A DNA stretch of 12,017 nucleotides. Source: Acidimicrobiales bacterium. Its GTDB lineage: Bacteria > Actinomycetota > Acidimicrobiia > Acidimicrobiales > JAKAVM01. How positions within the stretch are numbered: the first letter of the stretch is position 1; the number at the start of each line of letters is the position of its first letter. The stretch is from assembly GCA_027451785.1 (NCBI GenBank), contig DAIDIS010000176.1, forward strand, positions 1-12,017. The letters run 5' to 3'. The translations under genes were made by a program, and so were the position numbers. Positions 6,002 to 12,017 of this stretch are shown here, piece after piece. Under the pieces are notes generated by a model. It ran no database searches. It was given only the letters and a program-made list of their open reading frames with translations, and was not told the DNA's origin.

Positions 6002-7957
6002 ATGCCAAATACCGACGACAACTCTTCGAAGGCGCGCGACTTCGACTTTTTGAGGAAGCGCTATGGGCCTTTTGTTTTGATCGCAGTCGCATTTGCCCTC
6101 GTAATCACGATCATCCCAACGCCGGCCTCTGGTGTGAAGATTTCGGGTCCCAGCGTGGCCGATTTCAGCCACTCGAAATACATCAATCTGAACTGTGCTC
6201 GGCAACAAGATCTTCATTCTCCGTTTTACGAGTGCCCCCCAACCAAGTGGGCTGGTACAACTTGGACTTCCGCCAACAACGGAGGTTCTACCGATCCCCA
6301 GAACCCGCAAGGGGTCACCGGAAACTCAATTTCGGTGGTCGCGTACTCTTCGCCCGAAAATGCGGTTGTGGACACGATTCTGGGACAGAAAAACGACCTA
6401 ATTGGCTCCATCCCCCAGGAGCAACACGTCATGGAGGTCTACAACAAATTCTTCAACCAGCACTTCCAGACCTACGGGCGAAACGTCCACGTCAGCTTCT
6501 ATGAGTCCAGCTGCAACTTTGCAAATATCTCGACCATCTCAAGGTCGGACGCTGTAACAATCCAACAGCAATATCACCCCCTCGCCACGATTGGGGGCAT
6601 CTATCAGGATTACCTGGACCAAGCTGCAGCCGAGCACATCTTCAACATTGCAGACCTCCAGCTTCCGGAGAGCTTCTTGAAGGCTCACATGCCATACGAC
6701 TACGGGCTTCTCCCGACGACCGACTACCAAGACTCCATGCTGGCAAAGTTCATCATCAACCAGCTGGGCCCCGGCTCCAAGGCCACCTTCGCCGGGTCCA
6801 ATTCCACGCCGCCGGTAAAAGGCAAGCCTCGCAAGTACGGGATCATCTACCCCGCCACTAACCCTGACGGTACAGCCAGCTTCTACAACCAGACAGCCCA
6901 GGACCTCTCAGACAAGCTCGGCACCGCAGGGATCAAGGTGGTCAAGTCCGTCGGGTATACGCTCGATCCCTCCTCACTTATCACGCAGGCAAAGACAGAC
7001 GACTCAATCCTTCAGAACGCGGGAGTAACGTCTGTAATTTGTCTATGCGACCCAGTTTCTCCCGTTTTCTTCACCAGAGACGCTGCCGACAACGGCTGGT
7101 TCCCCGAGTGGCTCCAATCCGGCTACCAGCTACAGGATTACTACCAGATCGCACGGCTTTATAACCAAAAGGAATGGGCAAACGACTTCGGGATCAGCTC
7201 GATCCCAATGCAAGCGCCTCTAAACGAGCAACCGTTCTACCAGGCCTACCGAGCCATAGACCCCACGGGCCCCAATCCACCCGGAGACGCCCAGATCACC
7301 TTCTTTGAGTACTTGGTCCTTTTCCGGGCAATCGAGCTGGCAGGGCCCACGCTCAATCCGTCGACGTTCGCAAACGCGATGGCTCAGATCAACCTGCCAT
7401 CCTCCAGCCCCGAGGTGCCCACCTATTACTTTGTAAATGGCAAAGATTACGGGGGCGTCCAAGATGCAATGATTACTTGGTGGGACCCCAACGCTACAGG
7501 CCCCGACGGGGACCAGGGCACCTACGTCACTTACGACGGTGGCTATCGCTTCAACTTGAGCGACTGGCCCAGTTCGAAAATTCCGTTGTTCTCCAACAAG
7601 TGCACAGCGCCAGGAAGCTGCGGAGCACCCACCTACCCTTCCAGCACTTCCCCGCCCGGATCGCTGAACGCGGACGGATCGGCCTCGCTATCGCTCAGCT
7701 CGACCACCTCGACCTCGACCACTTCAACGACAATGTTCCCAGGTAGCTCAGGCACATCCTCAATCTTTCCTGGGGGCCCTCCAACGACCGCCAACCCTTC
7801 GGGAACGGGGTCGCAAGGATTCCCGGGAACAGTGGATCAATCGACGACGACCACCGTTGCGCCCTCTGAAACCGGAGTGCTTCCAGGAAGCACCTCTGGA
7901 AGCCAATCTTCGTCGGGCTCAGGTGGCTCGATGCCTTCGATGCCTGGGATGCCCTGA
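6002..7957 (+). CDS. ABC transporter substrate-binding protein, membrane-anchored, with low-complexity tail
   Basis: This 651-residue protein closes the transporter operon, 22 bases after the ATPase gene. The start is ATG 6002, with GGAGAAG (5986-5992) nine bases upstream. The frame stays open further 5', but that part overlaps the ATPase gene. Residues 21-39 (YGPFVLIAVAFALVITIIP) after a basic FLRKR form an anchor or signal segment; there is no lipobox cysteine. Residues about 100-530 fit a type I periplasmic-binding fold of the Liv class: a strand at 109-115, GIIYPATNPDG (280-290), and a TSVICLCDPVSPVFFTRDAA segment (343-362) typical of the hinge and second lobe. Seven cysteines (65, 78, 171, 347, 349, 534, 540) could form disulfides. 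Residues 546-651 are Ser/Thr/Gly/Pro-rich and end in MPSMPGMP. It is larger than ordinary Liv binding proteins (about 370-400 residues). Family identity rests partly on operon context. Confidence 0.85.
   Translation: MPNTDDNSSKARDFDFLRKRYGPFVLIAVAFALVITIIPTPASGVKISGPSVADFSHSKYINLNCARQQDLHSPFYECPPTKWAGTTWTSANNGGSTDPQNPQGVTGNSISVVAYSSPENAVVDTILGQKNDLIGSIPQEQHVMEVYNKFFNQHFQTYGRNVHVSFYESSCNFANISTISRSDAVTIQQQYHPLATIGGIYQDYLDQAAAEHIFNIADLQLPESFLKAHMPYDYGLLPTTDYQDSMLAKFIINQLGPGSKATFAGSNSTPPVKGKPRKYGIIYPATNPDGTASFYNQTAQDLSDKLGTAGIKVVKSVGYTLDPSSLITQAKTDDSILQNAGVTSVICLCDPVSPVFFTRDAADNGWFPEWLQSGYQLQDYYQIARLYNQKEWANDFGISSIPMQAPLNEQPFYQAYRAIDPTGPNPPGDAQITFFEYLVLFRAIELAGPTLNPSTFANAMAQINLPSSSPEVPTYYFVNGKDYGGVQDAMITWWDPNATGPDGDQGTYVTYDGGYRFNLSDWPSSKIPLFSNKCTAPGSCGAPTYPSSTSPPGSLNADGSASLSLSSTTSTSTTSTTMFPGSSGTSSIFPGGPPTTANPSGTGSQGFPGTVDQSTTTTVAPSETGVLPGSTSGSQSSSGSGGSMPSMPGMP
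7695..7733 (+). repeat. Short imperfect repeats encoding the Ser/Thr tail
   Basis: CTCGACCAC and CTCGAC units recur within this stretch and encode a run of alternating serines and threonines (about residues 566-577 of the binding protein). It is a low-complexity coding repeat in the extracellular tail, prone to length change between strains. It is not a separate element. Confidence 0.5.
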
Positions 7958-8090
7958 AGCTCCAACAACTGAACCGACGTAGCGCGCTTTCAAAAACGCC
8001 AAATTGCACTGGAACGCTGATCCAAAGAAGTCGGGTTAGCGAATTTGGTATTCCGGAAGGAATGTCGAAGCGAACCCTCCGATTTTCAAT

Positions 8091-8120
8091 TTGAGATAAA
8101 GAGACACTTTCTGCCACAAT
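8091..8120 (+). promoter_or_regulatory. Candidate promoter of the cytochrome P450 gene
   Basis: TTGAGA (8091-8096, five of six bases of the -35 consensus) and CACAAT (8115-8120, four of six of the -10) are 18 bases apart. They would give a leader of about 55 bases before GTG 8184. A second, weaker pair is TTGCGA (8126-8131) and TATTTA (8149-8154), 17 bases apart. The AT-rich 226-base gap after the transporter operon suggests that the P450 is transcribed on its own. A small inverted repeat, ATTCC (8050-8054) and GGAAT (8059-8063), lies upstream and could be an operator. Confidence 0.4.
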
Positions 8121-8183
8121 GTCAATTGCGAAATAGGGGTAAGCTTCCTATTTAGGACAACCTGAAATCAAAAAGGAGCCGCC

Positions 8184-9434
8184 GTGGGCGCCACCGAAGC
8201 AGATGCGGTGATTGGGGAGATTGTCATGACTCCCGTCGGCAGGGAGAATCCCTATCCTCTCTACCAAAGGCTCCGGGAGATGGCTCCCGTCCACGATAGT
8301 GAGTTCCTTGGACCGCTATTCCTCAGCCGATACTCAGATTGCCGGGCGGCACTCACTTCCCCAAGCTTGGGCAAGTTCGAAGCCGGCATGCCTCGCCCTC
8401 GCGGAGTCATGTTCCAGGAGGTGCCCGAGGCGCGCGAGATGATTGCAGCCACTCAACAGGCTCAAGCGCAAGGCGCCTCGATGATGCTCTTTGCGAACCC
8501 TCCCGACCACACGCGCCTGCGTGGATTGGTTTCGAAGGCCTTCACGCCCAAGAGGGTGGAGGCGTTGAGGCCAAGGGTTGCGGCAATCGTCGAGGACATG
8601 ATTTCCACTGTCCGCGAAAAAGGCGAATGCGACCTTATGGCTGAATTGGCATATCCCCTACCGATTACCGTCATCGGCGAGCTTTTGGGTGTACCGCAAG
8701 AGGATCGCCTGCAGTTCCAGCCTTTGGTTAGGGTCGCGACCACTGCCCTGGAGCCTGCCGCAAACATGGAAACCATGGAGAAGGCTGCTTCCGCGAATAT
8801 GGAGATGGCCGAGTATTTCACTGCCCTGCTTGCCGAAAAGGCTAAGAGCCCCCAAGACGACCTGCTTTCGGCGATGCTTTTGGCACAAGAGGGGGATGAC
8901 AGGCTCACAGACGTGGAGATACTTGCCACCTCCATTTTGTTGTTCGCTGCCGGATTCGAAACGACCGCCAATCTAATCGGCAATGGAGCTTACGCTCTGA
9001 TCGAGCATCCAGAGCAGATTCAACTTATGGCGGATGGAGGAGAAAATCTGAAGCGAGGCGTAGACGAGCTATTGAGGTGGGATTCCCCGATCCAAATGGA
9101 CGTGAGGGTGGCCCTAGAAGACTTCAAGTTGGCCGACGCCACCCTATCCAGAGGCGACATGGTCGTGATGTTCCTGGGAGCTGCAAACCATGACCCCGAA
9201 GAGTTCTCAGAGCCCGGAAGGTTCGACGTCACCCGTAAGGAATCACAACCGATGAGCTTCGGCGCCGGAATCCACTACTGCCTTGGGGCAGCACTTGCGA
9301 AACTGGAAGGGCAAGAGGTGTTCGGCGCGATATCGAGAGAGATTCCGGGTATCAAGCTGGCGAGCACCCCACCCGAGCGAAGACAAGGCATTACCTTCCG
9401 GGGGTTCACCACCCTACCCGTGACCACTAAATAA
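8184..9434 (+). CDS. Cytochrome P450 (bacterial class I type)
   Basis: This 416-residue soluble haem monooxygenase has the usual length for bacterial P450s. Motifs appear in order. The C-helix segment NPPDHTRLRGLVSKAFTP covers 105-122. The I-helix oxygen-binding motif is AGFETT (256-261), with Phe where many relatives have His. The K-helix ExxR is Glu295-Arg298. The PERF-like region is EPGRF (343-347), and the haem-binding loop is FGAGIHYCLG (359-368) with Cys366 as the iron ligand. GTG 8184 is chosen because AAAAGGAG (8171-8178) lies five bases upstream; an in-frame ATG at 8226 would remove the N-terminus. Such enzymes hydroxylate small hydrophobic molecules using a ferredoxin and ferredoxin reductase, neither of which is encoded here. 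The substrate and CYP family cannot be told by eye. The gene converges with the kinase, 38 bases apart. Confidence 0.97.
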   Translation: MGATEADAVIGEIVMTPVGRENPYPLYQRLREMAPVHDSEFLGPLFLSRYSDCRAALTSPSLGKFEAGMPRPRGVMFQEVPEAREMIAATQQAQAQGASMMLFANPPDHTRLRGLVSKAFTPKRVEALRPRVAAIVEDMISTVREKGECDLMAELAYPLPITVIGELLGVPQEDRLQFQPLVRVATTALEPAANMETMEKAASANMEMAEYFTALLAEKAKSPQDDLLSAMLLAQEGDDRLTDVEILATSILLFAAGFETTANLIGNGAYALIEHPEQIQLMADGGENLKRGVDELLRWDSPIQMDVRVALEDFKLADATLSRGDMVVMFLGAANHDPEEFSEPGRFDVTRKESQPMSFGAGIHYCLGAALAKLEGQEVFGAISREIPGIKLASTPPERRQGITFRGFTTLPVTTK

Positions 9435-9437
9435 GCT

Positions 9438-9461
9438 GCGGGCCGGACCAGCCCGACCCGC
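9438..9461. terminator. Possible hairpin between convergent genes
   Basis: In the 38-base gap between the convergent P450 and kinase genes, CGGGC (9439-9443) can pair with GCCCG (9451-9455) around a seven-base loop. Alternatively GCGGG (9438-9442) can pair with CCCGC (9457-9461). No T-run follows on either strand. It is placed where a bidirectional terminator would be expected, but the stem is short. Confidence 0.35.
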
Positions 9462-9472
9462 TCGCGTGATTG

Positions 9473-10456
9473 TCAGACAGCCTGGATGGGATGCCCGGAC
9501 TTGGACAGAACCTCCATGCACTCTTCCACTGTAGGTTGAGCGGCAGTTCCTCCAAGGGCACCCGTCGACTTAGTGCCACAAAAGCAGCCGAGAGCCAAGC
9601 AGCTCTGAATAGGCCAGCCGGCCAGGAAGCCGGCGTCAAATGAGTCGCCCGCACCAGTCGTATCCTTGATTCCATTGAACGGCGTAGATCCATCCGGATT
9701 TGTAGACCAGAAGACTTCTTCGCCGGACACTGCGAGCGCACCTTCCGGTCCCATCTTCACCACTGCAACTTTGCAGCTGGTGGCAAGCGCCTTTGCTGCT
9801 TCAACCGGATCCCGGTTCCCCGAGATGTATCCCGCTTCAACGTCGTTGGCGAAAAAGAAGTCGACGGAAGCCAGAACCGAAGCCAGATGAGAGTCCCACT
9901 TGCCTTGTGGGTCACTATTGGGGTCGAGCGAGGTTGTTGCCCCTGACTCCTTTGCCATATCGAGAATCCCGGCAACTGAAGTCCCGAGACCCGTGTGCAG
10001 AAAGTAGGAGCTGGCATGCACATGCCTGGTGAGCGCCAAGGATTCGTTCGGGACCATTGCGCTTGTAAGTTTCGCGATAGCGCCGGGGTAGGTAACCATC
10101 GAGCGTTCGCCTTCCACTTCGATAACAGCGGTAATGCCCGTAGGGACACCAAGGTCCTTGGAAACCATCGACACGTCCACACCCGAGGCAGTCAACTCTC
10201 CCAAGCACCAATCGGCGACGCTGTCGTTACCAACGACGGAAACGATCGAAGTCGCCAGGCCGAGTTTGGAGGCCTGCGTAGCCGTGATCGCGCCTGATCC
10301 GCCCAGCACCATAGCCCCTTGCTCAGCCAGCCTCTCCATCGTGGTCGAACTTGAGCGTTTTTCGACGCCGCTGAGAAGAAGGTCCGGGTTGATGTCCCCA
10401 ATGACCAGAAGGTCGATCGACTCAGTAATCTCGTTTGCTGGTTCGCTTACAGTCAT
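9473..10456 (-). CDS. PfkB-family carbohydrate kinase
   Basis: This 327-residue cytosolic kinase of the ribokinase/PfkB superfamily transfers phosphate from ATP to a sugar or nucleoside hydroxyl. The N-terminal strand LLVIGDINPDLLL (16-28) is typical, with the acidic residue of the substrate site. The first PfkB signature region is GGSGAITATQASKLG (52-66). The second is DTTGAGDSFDAGFLAGW (265-281), with the anion hole GAGD and Asp271 as catalytic base. SLDPNSDPQGKWD (176-188) also fits the family. The exact sugar cannot be assigned. Its ATG overlaps the stop of the upstream glycosidase (ATGA, four bases), so it is probably translationally coupled. A GGAG lies 11 bases before the start, rather far for an independent ribosome binding site. 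The pairing suggests it phosphorylates the sugar released by the glycosidase. Confidence 0.94.
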   Translation of the reverse strand: MTVSEPANEITESIDLLVIGDINPDLLLSGVEKRSSSTTMERLAEQGAMVLGGSGAITATQASKLGLATSIVSVVGNDSVADWCLGELTASGVDVSMVSKDLGVPTGITAVIEVEGERSMVTYPGAIAKLTSAMVPNESLALTRHVHASSYFLHTGLGTSVAGILDMAKESGATTSLDPNSDPQGKWDSHLASVLASVDFFFANDVEAGYISGNRDPVEAAKALATSCKVAVVKMGPEGALAVSGEEVFWSTNPDGSTPFNGIKDTTGAGDSFDAGFLAGWPIQSCLALGCFCGTKSTGALGGTAAQPTVEECMEVLSKSGHPIQAV

Positions 10457-12017
10457 CTAATCCAGATCTCCGGCAATGCAGTATCGGCCACTGCAACGAT
10501 AATCCCTTCCTGGACTGACCGTGCTTCATGCGCCCCGGTCAACCGGTAGCCATTGAGTGCCCCGGAAATCCTTACTTCGCCAATCCGGCCAGGGCCCGCA
10601 GCAAAACTCAAGCGCCACCAACCCTCTTCGCCAAGCTGATCGATCCCTATCAATTCCCAAGTCGAGTAGTCGAGAACCATCCGATTCCCGATTTTGAGCG
10701 CCAGTGGGAGGATCTTTGCGCCTGCACCTTCGAATTCCACGCCTTCTGCCAACGAGGGAAATGTGGTTGTTCCGCCGCTTGGATTTGTCACCTCGAATTT
10801 CGCCTTGACCGGCCAAGCTCCGGGGTTGACCACAGTCAGCCTTGATCCGTCCGGTGTACTTGAAAGAAATGCACAAACCTGGTTGTCGCTCGGCACAACC
10901 GATAGCACCCGCGAGTCCCTTCCTACGAAGTTCCTTATGAAGCCGAACTGGTCTTCACCGGAACTGGCGGAATAACCGAGGCGCATGCCCATGAATGTCA
11001 ATGTGCCCTTACCAATTGGCTTTCTGACCGCACATGCTTGGCCGCTTCTTAAGTCTCTGGCGATCACTTCCCAACCACCTGGATCCTCATCGCTGACGCA
11101 ATCCAGCCTCGAAAGTGTTCCTTCGCAGACCAAGCGCTCGCCCGCGGGTCCTTCAACAAGGCTGACCTCGGACCATCCGCCCCCGTAACCTACGAGCGTC
11201 GGTACAACGTTCTCGCTTGCCATTTCGGTTCTTCGGCCGTCCTCATGACCGCTCCCAAAAAGTAAGTCGAGGAGAATCGTGCAAGTCTCGCCCCTGATCC
11301 CGGTCGTGGGAATAGTCGGCATAAGCACTAGGTTCCCCCCTTTCAGCGCATAGTCCGCAAGGACTTCCTGAGCAGCTTCGTCCATGAAACCAAGGCAGCC
11401 CACCCATAGCTGCCGCGCTTCCATTAGTTTTTCCGCTGAAGCCTCAGCGACGTCATAGAACCGGTAACTGATTGATGACAATGCAAAAAGGGCGCTGATT
11501 CCACTGGCATCGCTCAACCCCATGTCTCCAAGATTGAACAACTGCTGGTGTCCCCAGGTCTCGAACATGAACGCAGCCCCCGCCATGGAGGCAGCTTCGT
11601 AGGGCATATAGCATCCAATGCCGACGTCGTACGCAGGTTCTGCACGAATGGCCGCTTCGCCCAGCGCCGAGACAACCTTGCCGAACTTCTCAATGATCGC
11701 CAGATGCCCACGCGGCGTGCCGTCGGATGAGATTGGCGCGGCGATATCGTAGTTACCTCCGGTCTCGTTTTCGTAACCGGGAGGGTTCATCCCACCCACC
11801 AGCATGAAAAGGTTTACGCCGTCGAGACCTCGCGAAATGGCCAACGAGTAAAGCGTCTCTGCGGCCGCCGCCGAGAAATACGACGAATTTGAAGCCTGAA
11901 TCTCCATTGAAACCGGCGGGCCTAGATTTTCGCCGAGTCCCATTCTGAAAGATTCGAAGCACGAAAGAAGGCTGGCAATCTTTTGCTCTCCAGCTGACGA
12001 CACCGACATCAGCGACG
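10453..12017 (-). CDS. GH35-like beta-galactosidase, C-terminal part (5' end beyond window)
   Basis: The frame is open to the window edge, so this is the C-terminal 521 or so codons of a longer protein. The methionine encoded at 12009-12007 is probably internal. Numbering from it, PPVSMEIQAS (31-40) has the position and shape of the GH35 nucleophile strand, with Glu37 the likely nucleophile. GVNLFMLVGGMNPPGY (64-79) and GGNYDIAAPISSDGTPR (84-100) match the end of the catalytic barrel, where relatives read GGTNxG and YDYDAP. LWVGCLGFMDEAAQEVL (201-217) and ALKGGNLVLMPTIPT (221-235) resemble the flavodoxin-like domain of prokaryotic GH35/GH42 beta-galactosidases. Beta-sandwich-like sequence follows to the C-terminus. 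The acid/base glutamate should lie in the missing N-terminal part. Substrate specificity is unproven. It overlaps the kinase gene by four bases. Confidence 0.8.
   Translation of the reverse strand, partial: SLMSVSSAGEQKIASLLSCFESFRMGLGENLGPPVSMEIQASNSSYFSAAAAETLYSLAISRGLDGVNLFMLVGGMNPPGYENETGGNYDIAAPISSDGTPRGHLAIIEKFGKVVSALGEAAIRAEPAYDVGIGCYMPYEAASMAGAAFMFETWGHQQLFNLGDMGLSDASGISALFALSSISYRFYDVAEASAEKLMEARQLWVGCLGFMDEAAQEVLADYALKGGNLVLMPTIPTTGIRGETCTILLDLLFGSGHEDGRRTEMASENVVPTLVGYGGGWSEVSLVEGPAGERLVCEGTLSRLDCVSDEDPGGWEVIARDLRSGQACAVRKPIGKGTLTFMGMRLGYSASSGEDQFGFIRNFVGRDSRVLSVVPSDNQVCAFLSSTPDGSRLTVVNPGAWPVKAKFEVTNPSGGTTTFPSLAEGVEFEGAGAKILPLALKIGNRMVLDYSTWELIGIDQLGEEGWWRLSFAAGPGRIGEVRISGALNGYRLTGAHEARSVQEGIIVAVADTALPEIWIR

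Noticed and set aside
7680..7950. Repetitive stretch considered as a CRISPR or tandem array
   Set aside because: The repeats are short, imperfect, in frame and explained by the Ser/Thr/Gly tail of the binding protein. There are no spacers.
8462..8983. Minus-strand frame of 173 codons inside the P450
   Set aside because: It is a long antisense frame produced by the codon bias of the P450 gene, whose motifs are complete on the plus strand. The product is Ser/Ala-rich without domain features.

Overview
The window looks like a chromosomal stretch from a high-GC Gram-positive bacterium (Actinomycetota, possibly the Acidimicrobiia). Supporting this are the moderately high GC content, a small DUF2630 protein (a family best known from actinobacteria), GTG and TTG starts behind strong Shine-Dalgarno sequences, Ser/Thr/Gly-rich extracellular tails, and ABC transporter subunits of the branched-chain type fused into long chains. 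The lineage is inferred from gene content only.

Layout. Positions 1-560 (minus) hold the N-terminal 186 codons of a membrane-anchored extracellular protein whose 3' end lies outside the window. Positions 561-909 hold its upstream region, a long hairpin and a tRNA-Cys gene (minus). Two small plus-strand genes follow: a DUF2630 protein (910-1152) and a single-pass membrane protein of unknown function (1169-1819). The centre is a three-gene plus-strand operon (about 2003-7957): a fused LivH-LivM permease, a fused LivF-LivG ATPase, and a large membrane-anchored substrate-binding protein with a low-complexity tail. After a 226-base gap with a candidate promoter comes a cytochrome P450 (8184-9434). 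Converging on it from the minus strand are a PfkB-family sugar kinase (9473-10456) and, overlapping it by four bases, the C-terminal part of a GH35-like beta-galactosidase (10453 to the window edge).

How the genes work together. The transporter genes overlap or lie close together and should make one ABC importer whose core is encoded by two polypeptides instead of four. Its substrate cannot be read from sequence. The P450 next door may oxidise what is imported, but it appears to have its own promoter and the link is only inferred. The glycosidase and kinase form a separate, translationally coupled sugar-utilisation pair: release of a sugar from a glycoside, then phosphorylation.

I found no mobile element, CRISPR array or defence system. 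The most unusual features are the two-chain Liv transporter with altered ATPase motifs and its oversized tailed binding protein.
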